Part shown: one piece after another, positions 1 to 8,305 of the stretch
How positions within the stretch are numbered: the first letter of the stretch is position 1
Layout of the letters: every line of letters starts with the position of its first letter
Assembly: GCA_015075445.1 (NCBI GenBank)
Contig: JABTUJ010000033.1
Span: 50,280 to 114,279, forward strand
Direction: 5' to 3'
DNA from: Verrucomicrobiales bacterium
Lineage (GTDB): Bacteria; Verrucomicrobiota; Verrucomicrobiia; Limisphaerales; J093
DNA length: 64,000 nucleotides
Position numbers and translations under genes: made by a program
The notes under the pieces: generated by a model
The model's input: the letters and a program-made list of their open reading frames with translations, nothing else
The model's database searches: none
What the model was told of the DNA's origin: nothing

Positions 1-2
1 TT

Positions 3-1073
3 GTGTGGGATGACGTGGGTGCGCCTGACCTCACAGACGGCGATGTCCTCCTCTTCGCAGACTTGTTGCTGGCGGGTACGAGCTTCGCGTTCATCGGCGA
101 CGGCCTGTTCGCAGCGATTCCGAACCTCAGCCCGCCGGCCCAGACTGCGTGGCTGTCACTACTTCATCTCCAACCGGTTGGCTACACGGCTAGCCCGGGA
201 CTCGTCCACTTGGAAGCGCATCCGATTATCGAGCCCGCAGCGGCAGAACCGGTCGCTCCCTTCACCCTCGACGCAGCCACGGCGCTGGGCATCCCAGCCG
301 GTCACGCCGCTGAAACCGTCCTTGCGACGATGGAGGGGGGAACAGTTGCCTTGGTGTCGACCGACTACGAGCTCGGTGGCCGGCCGAAAACCTATACGCA
401 GGGGTTTGCGGTGTGGGGCGGTGGTGATGACAATTCAAAGGAGCAACGCAAGCACCTGATCCAGAATGCCATCGAGTGGGTTATTCCCTGCAACATGTGC
501 CCGGACGCCGGGCTGTGGGTGGAGGGCGTCTTTGAACCCGTGGAGGGTGAAGTGGCACAGGAACTTCGCTGCGATCTGAGGCTCTCCACCAACGGCGAGT
601 GTGGACCTCCGCGCGTAAGCTTGACGTGGGAACTCCCCGCGAGTTTTGCGGTTCAGGGCGTCACGCCGGAAGGCCTGGACTGGAGGGTAACGGCGACCAG
701 CCTGGTGGTGAATGTGCCGTGGATGCCGAGCAATTCACACCTGCCACTGACGGTGCGCGTCATTCCGGGCGAAGCGGGTTCGTTTGTGACGCATTGGAGA
801 GCAACAAGCTTGACTCGCGCAGCCGAAGGTGTGCTTTCGGTGGAGGTGCTACATCCGCATCGCCCGATCTTGACCGTCAAGCACGTAGGCCTGAGCGGCA
901 TCCGGGTCTTGATTCGCGGACCCGAGGCCAGCGACTGTGCCTTGGAGTTCTCCGCGGACCTCGAGAACTGGGTGCACTTGGAGACAATGAAGTTGGTCGG
1001 CGGGAGGGCCGAGAGGACCGATGACTGGCCCGCGGAGCCTCGGCAGCGCTTCTATCGTGCTCAACTCCGATGA
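3..1073 (+). CDS. secreted protein, C-terminal part (partial at window edge)
   Basis: The open frame enters from the left edge, so the true start lies outside the window. The visible 356 residues include a stretch rich in Pro, Gly and beta-forming residues, a short Cys pair (CNMC) near residue 163, and a last 50 residues of the form SADLENWVHLETM...RFYRAQLR. That tail matches a C-terminal module recurrent in large secreted Verrucomicrobia proteins (known of the phylum, not tested here). No catalytic motif is visible. It probably belongs to the chromosome flanking the island that begins just downstream. Function unknown. Confidence 0.75.
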   Translation: MWDDVGAPDLTDGDVLLFADLLLAGTSFAFIGDGLFAAIPNLSPPAQTAWLSLLHLQPVGYTASPGLVHLEAHPIIEPAAAEPVAPFTLDAATALGIPAGHAAETVLATMEGGTVALVSTDYELGGRPKTYTQGFAVWGGGDDNSKEQRKHLIQNAIEWVIPCNMCPDAGLWVEGVFEPVEGEVAQELRCDLRLSTNGECGPPRVSLTWELPASFAVQGVTPEGLDWRVTATSLVVNVPWMPSNSHLPLTVRVIPGEAGSFVTHWRATSLTRAAEGVLSVEVLHPHRPILTVKHVGLSGIRVLIRGPEASDCALEFSADLENWVHLETMKLVGGRAERTDDWPAEPRQRFYRAQLR

Positions 1074-1118
1074 CGAAGGGAGTCGAGGAAGCGGCGACGT
1101 GGGCGCCAGAACGATCGC

Positions 1119-1346
1119 TCACTCGGCCCGTTTGAGGACGTCGGAGGGTTTGAGCTCCAGGACCGAGCACAGGCGCAGGAAGGTGTCCAGGCTCGGGGCG
1201 CGCATCCCGCTCTCCAGGTAGCTGATCATCGGCTGGGAAAGGCCGGCCGCCGCCGCGAGTTGCCGCATGGACAACCCCTGCCGTTTGCGCTCCTCGATGA
1301 GGATCTGCAGGGCACGCGCACCGACGACATCCGGGTCCAGGCTCAT
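1119..1346 (-). CDS. XRE-family helix-turn-helix transcriptional regulator
   Basis: A 75-residue protein that is almost entirely a Cro/C1-type HTH: LSMRQLAAAAGLSQPMISYLESGMRAP occupies residues about 24-50, with the usual Q-x(6)-G-x-S-Q-x(2)-I-x(2)-E-x-G pattern. The ATG at 1346 is preferred; a GTG two codons further upstream is possible. It is divergent from the small gene at 1412, so the 65-base gap probably holds both promoters and an operator; that gap contains TTGACA followed by ATAGATAACGATAGT. Small stand-alone regulators of this kind typically control genes on mobile elements. Its targets cannot be read from the sequence. Confidence 0.85.
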   Translation of the reverse strand: MSLDPDVVGARALQILIEERKRQGLSMRQLAAAAGLSQPMISYLESGMRAPSLDTFLRLCSVLELKPSDVLKRAE

Positions 1347-1411
1347 AGGCACCGGGTTTGATTACGGCAAAAGTGGGTTGACAGAATAGATAACGATAGT
1401 GTTTGTGCGCC

Positions 1412-1654
1412 ATGTTCAAACGTCGTCTCGGTCCTGACCCGCACGCGGGCGGGCAACGGACGGTGGCCCTGCAGGGCTGCCCCGATATCCTCGAGCTCGA
1501 CTCCGGTGACTTCGCCGTCATCGGGATCGACATCACCGCCGCCGGCCAGGCGCTCCTGCCCCCCAGTGTCTCCTGCGGTCCGGACGAGCGGATGGTGCGG
1601 ATCCCGCGCCAGACCCTGGTCCTGGCCAAGCCGGACATCCCGGACCACCCCTGA
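1412..1654 (+). CDS. small conserved hypothetical protein
   Basis: 80 residues starting MFKRRLGPDPH; the body has CPDILELDSGDFAVIGIDITAAG and ends near VRIPRQTLVLAKPDIP. The frame is open further upstream (TTG at 1403), but the ATG at 1412 is the natural start. It is divergent from the XRE regulator. I recall similar short proteins on plasmids and integrative elements but cannot assign a role; no signal peptide, membrane segment or metal motif is visible. Confidence 0.6.
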   Translation: MFKRRLGPDPHAGGQRTVALQGCPDILELDSGDFAVIGIDITAAGQALLPPSVSCGPDERMVRIPRQTLVLAKPDIPDHP

Positions 1655-1666
1655 AGCAAGGGGGGT

Positions 1667-1684
1667 ACCGCTCCGGCGAGCGGT
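1667..1684 (+). terminator. hairpin after the 1412-1654 gene
   Basis: Perfect 7-bp stem ACCGCTC/GAGCGGT with loop CGGC, 12 bases after the stop codon. No T-run follows, so it could be a weak or factor-dependent terminator, or only a chance palindrome in GC-rich DNA. Confidence 0.35.
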
Positions 1685-1701
1685 TGTGCTAAGCTCGGCG
1701 G

Positions 1702-2223
1702 GTGGATGGGTTCGGGCCGTGGTGGAGCGGGCACTGGTTTGATTTGCTGCAGAGCGTGGGCATCGTGGCGGGTCTGGTGTTCACGACGGTGGCCCTGCGT
1801 CGCGAAGCCCGAGAGCGCCGCGCCGGGCACCTGGTCGAGCTCACCAAGCTGCACCGGCAGCTCTGGCTGGAGACGGGTTGCCGGCCGGAGTTGGCGCGCC
1901 TCTTGAGCCCGGCGCCCGAGGTGTCGGCCGGTTCGGTCACCGCCGCCGAGGAGCTTTTCGTCAACCTGCTCATCGTGCATCTCTCGACGGTCTGGGAACT
2001 GGTGCGGCAGGACAGCGTGGTGAGCCAGGACGCGGTGAAGCGGGATGTGCGGGCCTTCTTCGCGCTGCCGGTGCCCCGGGCGGTGTGGGAACGGACCAAG
2101 GCGGTCCGCGACCGGGGCTTTGTGGAGTTTGTGGAATCGTGTCTGCCGCCGGGGAACTCAGGACCGGCTGGCGAGGCAGTCGGTGAAGGCGCCCAGGCCG
2201 CCGGGCCTCACGCAAAGAAGTAG
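1702..2223 (+). CDS. hypothetical protein with N-terminal membrane segment
   Basis: 173 residues from a GTG start. Residues about 12-33 (WFDLLQSVGIVAGLVFTTVALR) form one hydrophobic helix, followed by a charged, helical cytoplasmic-looking region (REARERRAGHLVELTKLHRQLW). The layout (one membrane helix then a helical domain containing W and R rich stretches) resembles the DUF4760/DUF6082-type proteins, but no diagnostic motif allows a firm call. The last 16 bases overlap the end of radC on the other strand. Function unknown. Confidence 0.55.
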   Translation: MDGFGPWWSGHWFDLLQSVGIVAGLVFTTVALRREARERRAGHLVELTKLHRQLWLETGCRPELARLLSPAPEVSAGSVTAAEELFVNLLIVHLSTVWELVRQDSVVSQDAVKRDVRAFFALPVPRAVWERTKAVRDRGFVEFVESCLPPGNSGPAGEAVGEGAQAAGPHAKK

Positions 2224-2831
2224 CCCATGGCTCGGAGCGAGACAAAATCCTGGGGCCGTTCGACGGTAGGGAGTCCCAAAATCAAATGGTCGAGGAGTTC
2301 AATCCGGAGCAGTTGACCCGCGCGGAGCAGTTCACGCGTGGTCCGGATATCCGCCTCGCTTGGGGTGGGATCCCCCGAGGGGTGATTGTGGGCCACCACG
2401 ACGGCGGCCGCGTTGGCGGCGATGGCCGCCCGGTACACCTCTCGTGGATGGATGGTGACCTCGCTGAGGGTGCCCGTGCTGAGGCGCTTGACCCGGATCA
2501 GCCGCCGCCGGCTGTTGAGCAGCAGGGCGTGGAACTGCTCGGTCTCCAGGGTCCGGAACTCGTCCCGGAGCAGGGCGGCAACCCGCTCGGGCGTGTCCAG
2601 GAGGGGGCTTTCGGGCAGGGCCTCGCGGCCGAGGCGTTGGGCGAGCAGGAACGCGGCGCGGATGGCGGCGGCCTTGGACTTGCCGAGGCCCCGGTAGCGC
2701 TGGAGCTCATCGAAGGAGGTGTGGGCCAGGCTGATCAGGCTGGGGTGATCGCGCACGATGAGCTCCGCGGCGGGTTTGCCGGCGAAGGAGGAGAGCAGCT
2801 CCGCGTTGGAAGTGTGTTCGGTAGGTTCCAT
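2208..2831 (-). CDS. radC: RadC family JAMM/MPN-domain protein
   Basis: 207 residues. The N-terminal part has a helix-hairpin-helix-like region (FDELQRYRGLGKSKAAAIRAAFLLAQRL) as in UPF0758/RadC. The C-terminal part carries the JAMM zinc-binding set: upstream Glu in TLSEVTIHPREV, then HNHPSGDPTPSEAD (H-x-H-x(7)-S-x(2)-D). The open frame continues upstream to 3149, but that part only shadows the next gene, and MEPTEHTS at 2831 fits the family start. RadC-like proteins are common on islands and plasmids next to antirestriction genes; despite the name, a DNA-repair role is not established. It sits in a run of minus-strand island genes (2208-4718). Confidence 0.9.
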   Translation of the reverse strand: MEPTEHTSNAELLSSFAGKPAAELIVRDHPSLISLAHTSFDELQRYRGLGKSKAAAIRAAFLLAQRLGREALPESPLLDTPERVAALLRDEFRTLETEQFHALLLNSRRRLIRVKRLSTGTLSEVTIHPREVYRAAIAANAAAVVVAHNHPSGDPTPSEADIRTTRELLRAGQLLRIELLDHLILGLPTVERPQDFVSLRAMGYFFA

Positions 2832-2868
2832 CCCCACCGGCTCCCGCCCCGGGCGAGGGGGCGCAGAC

Positions 2869-3132
2869 CTACTGGTCGTGGCCCTGGGCCAGGATCCAGG
2901 AGTGGGCCTGGTCGGCGACCTTGGCCAGGAGCAGCAGGTCATCCCGGCCAAAGGACTCGGTGGAGCGCCACTGCTCGGCGTCGCGGAAGAGCCGGCTGAA
3001 GGTGACGTTGTGGCGGGGGCCGGCGGCGGTGTCGTTGCGCCAGATGGCGGCCTTGATGGCACCGAGGCGGACCTCGTGGACGGGCCGTTGCCGGCCGGGG
3101 GCGTTCTCAGGGGCGGTCGCGGTAGCAAGCAT
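2869..3132 (-). CDS. small conserved island/plasmid protein
   Basis: 87 residues: PVHEVRLGAIKAAIWRNDT then RHNVTFSRLFRD..WRSTESFGRDDLLLLAKVADQAHSWI. The pattern G-A-I-K-A-x-I-W then R-x-N-V-T-x-S-R-L is one I know from uncharacterised proteins of mobile elements in Planctomycetes, Verrucomicrobia and Proteobacteria. ATG at 3132; upstream gene ends 26 bases away and radC starts 38 bases downstream, so the three likely form one transcript. Function unknown; a nucleic-acid role would be a guess. Confidence 0.7.
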   Translation of the reverse strand: MLATATAPENAPGRQRPVHEVRLGAIKAAIWRNDTAAGPRHNVTFSRLFRDAEQWRSTESFGRDDLLLLAKVADQAHSWILAQGHDQ

Positions 3133-3157
3133 GGTATGTCCTCCAGCAAAGAGAGGT

Positions 3158-3442
3158 TCAGTAATCCTCGGGAAGCAGGACGGTCGTCACCGAGCGATCC
3201 GCCTCAGTGATGATCCAGAACCGGGTGCCTTGCTCGGTGCGGTAGGCCGACAGGAGCCGGCCGCCGCAGTGCAGACAGCGGTCGTTCTCGCGCCAGTCCT
3301 CCGCGCCCAGCTCCCCCCAATCGCCGCGGCTGTGCCGGGCAAGGGCACGAGCGACGTCGTGGGGATGGAGCTCGGCCACGGCCGTCGGGGTAACGACCAG
3401 GCGACCCAGCCGGAATCGGGGACCGTAAGCGACGGCAACCAT
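3158..3442 (-). CDS. small plasmid-type conserved protein
   Basis: 94 residues from ATG 3442 (MVAVAYGPRFRLGRLVVT). The C-terminal half HSRGDWGELGAEDWRENDRC and RTEQGTRFWIITEADRSVTTVLLPEDY matches a widespread family of short proteins often annotated only as plasmid-related. A CLHCGG pair is present. The frame runs open upstream to 3607 but that extension has no coding look. Lies between the ArdC-like gene and the 2869 gene in the same direction. Function unknown. Confidence 0.75.
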   Translation of the reverse strand: MVAVAYGPRFRLGRLVVTPTAVAELHPHDVARALARHSRGDWGELGAEDWRENDRCLHCGGRLLSAYRTEQGTRFWIITEADRSVTTVLLPEDY

Positions 3443-3470
3443 AAAGCACTCCCGGGAAAGCAGACCTCCA

Positions 3471-4718
3471 TTAGACTGGCTGCGGGTATAGCACAGTCGC
3501 CCGCGAAAAGAAACGGTCTTTGAGCGCTCCCCGAAATCGCCTGGAATACCGGGGAGTTGGCACGGGGAGAGGGGAGAGGGTGAGCCCTGAAGAGCGCCAG
3601 CCATCACCCTGGGGTGACGGCATCACCGCCGTTGGGCGCATGCGCTGCGGGCTTTGACCGGCACGATGGGGAAGGGGCGATAGGAGATGGAACGGAAGGG
3701 GAGGGAAGGGAAGGGAAGAAGGCACGGATGCGGCTATTCCTCCGGCGGAGTTCCCAGCACGTAATCGGCCGCGCGTTGGGCTTCGCTGGCGGCCTTTGAT
3801 CACCCAGGTCTTGTGGTCCCGGACCCGCAGCACCTCGAGCCACCCGCGCAGATACGCGGCCGAGTTCTCGAACCCGTCTTCGATGATGCCGGCATGGGCC
3901 CCGAGGAACGCGGCGGCCATCTCGGCGATCAGTTCTTCCAGGCAATAGGTCTTGGTGTCGGCGCCCACGGCGTGAAAGCCGGGGCTCTCGACCAGCGAGG
4001 GGCGGTTGAGCCGGGACCCGTGGCCACTGGCATGGGCCAGCTCGTGAAAGAGCGTTTTGAAGAAGCGCCACTCGGCGCGGAAGGTCTGCCGGCTGGGCAT
4101 CTCCACCGTGTCGGTGGCCGGGACGTAGTGCGGATAGGACATGCGCCCCTCGTGAATCACCGGTGGCCTGGGCATGCCGGCGACGATGCGCCGGGCGTTG
4201 TCAGCCATCACGCTCTCGGTGAACGTCTCGCACGGCGGCGGTTCCGGAAACGCCAGGTCCTCGATCTGGCAGGCGTTGAAGACGGTGTAGAGCCGGAGGA
4301 ACCGGCGCACCGGGGGCGTGCCGGGCTCGTGGTCCGGTGCGTTCGCCGGTTCGGGGGCCGGTTTGTTCCAGGTGCCCACCTTGACGATGGGGCTGCCCTT
4401 CTCGCCCTGGCGCACGTGGCCGCCCAGCTCCCGGGCCTGGATGAACGTCAGGAAGTACGGCGACTGGAACCCCTGGGAGGCGAGCAGGAAGACGTTGATG
4501 CCGTGGTAAGGCTTCCCGGTGGCGAAGTTCCGCGGAAACCCGACCCGCACGATCGAGGGCGACTGCCACGGAACCACCCCTGCTTCGATCCGCTCGAGGA
4601 TGCGCTGGGTGACGGCCTCGTAGGCATCGAAGCGCTGCGGTTCGGGGGCGGCGTGGGGCAGCCGGGCGCTTCCCCAGGGTGCTTGGCCCATGGGCCGTTG
4701 CGGCGCCATGCGCTCCAT
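3471..4718 (-). CDS. ArdC-type antirestriction protein (ssDNA-binding plus zincin), 3' frameshift
   Basis: The N-terminal domain (FDAYEAVTQRILERIEAGVVPWQSP...ATGKPYHGINVFLLA) is the ArdC-like single-strand DNA-binding domain; the C-terminal domain has the zincin motif FHELAHASGH plus the downstream Glu of CLEELIAEMAAAFL. Such proteins protect incoming mobile DNA. Start chosen at ATG 4718 (MERMAPQ) behind an AGGAGG. After KTWVIK the frame shifts: deleting one base in the stretch at about 3788-3799 restores AASEAQRAADYVLGTPPEE and a TAG at 3734, the normal family end. As written the protein runs on to 3471 with a Pro/Ser/Arg-rich tail of no family resemblance. Catalytic parts are intact, so activity may remain, or the extra base may be a sequencing error. 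Confidence 0.85.
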   Translation of the reverse strand: MERMAPQRPMGQAPWGSARLPHAAPEPQRFDAYEAVTQRILERIEAGVVPWQSPSIVRVGFPRNFATGKPYHGINVFLLASQGFQSPYFLTFIQARELGGHVRQGEKGSPIVKVGTWNKPAPEPANAPDHEPGTPPVRRFLRLYTVFNACQIEDLAFPEPPPCETFTESVMADNARRIVAGMPRPPVIHEGRMSYPHYVPATDTVEMPSRQTFRAEWRFFKTLFHELAHASGHGSRLNRPSLVESPGFHAVGADTKTYCLEELIAEMAAAFLGAHAGIIEDGFENSAAYLRGWLEVLRVRDHKTWVIKGRQRSPTRGRLRAGNSAGGIAASVPSSLPFPPLPFHLLSPLPHRAGQSPQRMRPTAVMPSPQGDGWRSSGLTLSPLPVPTPRYSRRFRGALKDRFFSRATVLYPQPV

Positions 4719-4976
4719 TCCTTTTGCCCCCTCCTTCCCGGGCCGCGGCGATCCTATCACAGCCAACCCCAAGAGGGATCCCCCCAAGAATGAACCGTTC
4801 ACCGAGGCGCACGAGGGGCGGTAGCCTGCGCCCCGCGTCCCTCCGCCGGCGGGCGGCGCCGACTTGCCGGCTGCGCCGCTGGCCGACCGAGCAGTGCGGT
4901 TCGCCCTCTGGCTTCGGCGGAGGGTTTCTGATAAGCAAGATAAAGGACGTTATCTTTCACATGGAGGAGGAGGATC

Positions 4977-5969
4977 GTGGGGAAGGAGTTCGAGCTCGTC
5001 GCCCGGCCAAGCCCCGCGGGGCTCGCGCGTGAAACGGGGTTTGATCTGGTGCCCGGGATGGTCGCCCGCGCCGGGCCACGGGCTGCCTTCCGCTTCCTCG
5101 AGTTCTTCGCCGCGCGGATTCGCAATCGTCACACCCGCCGGGCCTACCACCGCAACGTGATCCATTTCCTGAGCTGGGCCGACTACCGGGGCTTGTCTCT
5201 CGAAACCCTCACCTCCGTCCACGTGGCCGCCTACCTCGAGGAGATCAGTCCCGGCCTAGCCAAGCCCTCCGTCAAACAGCACCTGGCCGCGATTCGAATG
5301 CTCTTTGACTGGCTGACCGTCGGCGGTGTGGTCCGCCTCAACCCGGCCGATCCCGTTCGTGGACCCAAACACGTGGTCAAGAAAGGCAAGACCCCCGTGC
5401 TCACCGAGCTCGAGGCCAAGGAGCTCTTCGCCTCCATCAACACCAGCAGCCTGGTCGGACTCCGCGACCGGGCGCTGATCGCGGTGTTGCTCTACAGCTT
5501 CGCCCGGATCGAAGCGGCCCTGGGACTGAACCTCGAATCCTACTACTGCCAGGGCAAGCGCTGGTGGCTCCGGTTGCACGAGAAGAACGGCAAGGTGATC
5601 GAGATGCCCTGCCACCACAAGCTGGAGGAGTACCTGGACGCGTACGTGGAGGCCGCCGGGTTGGCCGGCCAGGACAAGACGCCCCTCTTCCAGACCTTCC
5701 GGGGCCGGTCCCGACAGCTCTCGGGGCGCCGGATGCGCCCCGCCGATGCCTGGCGCATGATCCGGCGCCGGGCGGCCCGGGCCGGCATCGCGACCAGGAT
5801 CGGCTGTCACTCCTTCCGGGCCACCGGCATCACCAACTACCTGCAGAACGGCGGCAAGATCGAGACTGCGCAGCGGATGGCCGGACACGAGTCCGCCCGC
5901 ACCACCGGCCTCTACGACCGGCGGGACGACGACCTGAGCCTCGATGAAATCGAACGGATCTCGATCTGA
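4977..5969 (+). CDS. tyrosine-type recombinase/integrase
   Basis: 330 residues, full length. Residues about 35-125 are the SAM-like core-binding domain; the catalytic domain follows with Arg177 (SFARIEA), Lys203/206 (HEKNGK), His278-x-x-Arg281 (CHSFRATG), His304 (AGHES) and the nucleophile Tyr313 (TTGLYDRR). GTG start at 4977 directly behind a GGAGGAGGAGG ribosome site. Upstream, GATAA-AGGACG-TTATC (4939-4954) is a small palindrome that could be an operator. Probably mobilises part of the island. A diverged copy of its last codons lies downstream of the methyltransferase gene (7158-7211). Confidence 0.93.
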   Translation: MGKEFELVARPSPAGLARETGFDLVPGMVARAGPRAAFRFLEFFAARIRNRHTRRAYHRNVIHFLSWADYRGLSLETLTSVHVAAYLEEISPGLAKPSVKQHLAAIRMLFDWLTVGGVVRLNPADPVRGPKHVVKKGKTPVLTELEAKELFASINTSSLVGLRDRALIAVLLYSFARIEAALGLNLESYYCQGKRWWLRLHEKNGKVIEMPCHHKLEEYLDAYVEAAGLAGQDKTPLFQTFRGRSRQLSGRRMRPADAWRMIRRRAARAGIATRIGCHSFRATGITNYLQNGGKIETAQRMAGHESARTTGLYDRRDDDLSLDEIERISI

Positions 5970-6127
5970 GCCCGGGCTGGTTCAGCGAGCCCGGCCAATC
6001 GTCGCTTGCTCTCCCGTCGGCCACGGGTCCGCGCCGACCGAAGAGCGCCCTCAGACTGTCGCGCCTATCCGGGGAACATCCGCGAAGAGTTCGCAACCGG
6101 AACAGCCCAACGGGCGGATGTCCTGGT

Positions 6128-7174
6128 GTGAGCAAACCCGGGTCCATCCGGTGGGAGGCAGACCGACGTGTCGGAAGCCAACGACACGACGGTGAGCAAG
6201 GGTGTTCCGGACGGCTCGAGGAATACGTGCCCAGGACGCTCAGGGAACTCAAGGACCCACAGCGCGACCTTCCCCGAATCGCCAAGGATGCGGATCTGAC
6301 GGCGGCAATCGAGGCCGCGGTGAGGAGGGTGCCAACCAAGCACGAGGTTCATCTTCAGGACGCTCGGAACTTCGATGACGCAAGGCCCAACAGCGTGCAC
6401 CTGGTCCTGACTTCGCCGCCGTATTGGACGCTGAAGCGCTACCGGGACCACCCGGGCCAGTTGGGGCACATGGCTGATTATGAGGCATTCCTTGCCGGCC
6501 TGGATACGGTCTGGAAACGTTGTTTCGACCTGCTGGTTCCCGGAGGTCGTCTGATCTGCGTCGTCGGAGATGTGTGCCGGTCCCGGCGCAGCAGTGGCAG
6601 GAGGCATCAGGTCGTTCCACTTCACGCAGCCGTGCAGGAGCACTGCCGGGCGCTGGGCTTCGACAATCTCGCCCCGATCATCTGGCACAAGATCGCCAAC
6701 GTAGCCTACGAGGTCGACCGAGGGGGCGGGTTCCTGGGAAAGCCCTTCGAGCCGAACGCGATCCTCAAGAACGATGTCGAGTTCATCTTGATGCTTCGGA
6801 AGCCCGGAGGCTACCGCGCTCCTTCCACCGCCGCGCGGGTGCTGAGCGTCATCTCGATCGCGAATCACCGGAAGTGGTTCCAGCAGATCTGGACCGGGAT
6901 TACGGGAGCTTCAACTCGGAATCATCCGGCGCCCTTCCCGCTCACGCTGGCTGAACGGCTGATTCGGATGTTCAGCTTTGTGGGGGATGCGGTTCTGGAC
7001 CCGTTCCTCGGCACTGGCAGCACCACCGTTGCCGCCGCCCGCTGGGGCCGCAACAGTATCGGTGTGGAAGTGGATCCCGAGTACTTCGGGTTCGCCACTC
7101 AACGACTGGCGAGGGACACAGGGGACCTCTTCTCGAGCGCCTCCGTCCAGTGCTTTGACCACCAGGAGCGATGA
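6128..7174 (+). CDS. beta-class DNA methyltransferase (N4-cytosine or N6-adenine), orphan
   Basis: Motif IV TSPPYW lies near residue 98-103 and the AdoMet motif I DPFLGTGSTT near residue 294-303, i.e. catalytic motif before AdoMet site, which is the beta-class order. TSPPYW rather than DPPY favours N4-cytosine, without proving it. The start is uncertain: GTG 6128 gives 348 residues with an unconvincing first 30; a GTG at 6168 (SEANDTTVSKGVPDG) is in another frame and would need a shift to join LEEYVPRTLREL. No endonuclease gene lies next to it, so it may be a protective or regulatory orphan methylase of the mobile element. It sits between an intact integrase and an integrase-tail remnant. Confidence 0.88.
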   Translation: MSKPGSIRWEADRRVGSQRHDGEQGCSGRLEEYVPRTLRELKDPQRDLPRIAKDADLTAAIEAAVRRVPTKHEVHLQDARNFDDARPNSVHLVLTSPPYWTLKRYRDHPGQLGHMADYEAFLAGLDTVWKRCFDLLVPGGRLICVVGDVCRSRRSSGRRHQVVPLHAAVQEHCRALGFDNLAPIIWHKIANVAYEVDRGGGFLGKPFEPNAILKNDVEFILMLRKPGGYRAPSTAARVLSVISIANHRKWFQQIWTGITGASTRNHPAPFPLTLAERLIRMFSFVGDAVLDPFLGTGSTTVAAARWGRNSIGVEVDPEYFGFATQRLARDTGDLFSSASVQCFDHQER

Positions 7175-7211
7175 TCTGAGCCTGGATCAGATCGACGGGA
7201 TTACCTTGTGA
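7158..7211 (+). pseudogene. remnant of a tyrosine-integrase 3' end
   Basis: Read in the frame starting ACC at 7158, the DNA encodes TTRSDDLSLDQIDGITL and a stop. This mirrors the end of the intact integrase at 4977 (TTGLYDRRDDDLSLDEIERISI, stop at 5969), with changes mostly at third codon positions. It overlaps the last codons of the methyltransferase. A second, related integrase gene appears to have been replaced by the methyltransferase, or the methyltransferase arrived carrying this tail. Confidence 0.6.
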
Positions 7212-7360
7212 ACCGAGGATTGGCCGGAGCGGGGACAAGATCTGGGTGTCGACCAATTGGTGCAGCGTCAGATGTTGCATCGTGCTGCTTTGGGCCAGAT
7301 CCGGGGGATCCCTTCCCTACCGCGTCGGCCTGTGCTATGCGGACATCAGGGGGGGAAGCA

Positions 7361-8305
7361 ATGCTCGATCGCCGAGAGGAACTCCAGAGGTTCAAACAGG
7401 ACATTGACCTCGTCCAATACGCCGCTGCGGCGGGGTACGAACTCGACCGCCGCGCCTCCTGCCGCAGTTCCGTGGCCCTGCGCCATCCGAACGGCGACAA
7501 GATCATCGTCGCGCGCGACCCCGAGGGGCACTGGGTCTACTTCTCGGTGCGCGACGCTCACGACCACGGCACGATCATTGATTTCGTCCAGCGCCGACGC
7601 GGGCTCTCCCTCGGAGAGGTGCGCCAGGAACTGCGCCGGTGGCTCGGGACCGGTCGCTCCCCGCCCCTCTCGTTTCCCGACGCGGGAACCCGCCTGCCGT
7701 CCCTGTGTCCACGCGCTGCGAGAGACTTCGAAGGGGTCCGCGATCGTTTCGAGGCGATGCGGCCCATTGCCGGCCGTCATGCCTACCTGGAGAACGAACG
7801 CTCCATTCCGCCCGACGTTCTCGGCCACCCTCGCTTTGCCGGCTGCATCCGCACGGATGCCCGGGGCAACGCCGTGTTTCCCCACCGGAACCGCGAGGGG
7901 ATCTGCGGGTACGAGCTGAAGAACCACGGCTTCACCGGGTTCGCGCCTGGTGGTGAGAAGGGTCTGTGGCTGAGCGCTACCATGGACCAGGACACCGCAC
8001 TCGTGATCACCGAATCGGCGATTGACGCCCTCAGCCACTTCGCCTTGCGCCGAGCGGTGACCTACCGGTACGCGAGCATTGCGGGCACACTCAACCACGC
8101 ACAACCGGAGCTCTTGCGCCAAGCAGCCGCCAGTCTCCCGCCGGGAGGCGCCGTTATCCTCGCGACCGACAACGACGCCGGCGGCGACACCCTCCTGGCC
8201 ACACTCCGCGGGGTGCTGACGGGGTTCGAGCCGACGGTGCAGATCCTGGAAGACCGGCCAGAAACGCGAGGGGCGGACTGGAACGACGTCTTGCGCGCCG
8301 CCTGA
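7361..8305 (+). CDS. DUF3991/toprim-domain protein (primase-like)
   Basis: 314 residues from ATG 7361 behind GGGGGGAAGC; the open frame further upstream (7208) has no coding look. The N-terminal third (IDLVQYAAAAGYELDRR...VALRHPNGDKIIV) is the DUF3991-like zinc-less primase-associated region; the C-terminal third is a toprim fold with ALVITESAIDALS and VILATDNDAGGD, giving the conserved Glu and the DxD-type acidic pair. Such proteins occur on plasmids and integrative elements, often with relaxase genes, and are thought to act in element DNA replication or processing. No relaxase is visible in this window. Confidence 0.85.
   Translation: MLDRREELQRFKQDIDLVQYAAAAGYELDRRASCRSSVALRHPNGDKIIVARDPEGHWVYFSVRDAHDHGTIIDFVQRRRGLSLGEVRQELRRWLGTGRSPPLSFPDAGTRLPSLCPRAARDFEGVRDRFEAMRPIAGRHAYLENERSIPPDVLGHPRFAGCIRTDARGNAVFPHRNREGICGYELKNHGFTGFAPGGEKGLWLSATMDQDTALVITESAIDALSHFALRRAVTYRYASIAGTLNHAQPELLRQAAASLPPGGAVILATDNDAGGDTLLATLRGVLTGFEPTVQILEDRPETRGADWNDVLRAA

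Noticed and set aside
6128..8305. Restriction-modification system
   Set aside because: A methyltransferase is present but no endonuclease or specificity gene lies on either side.
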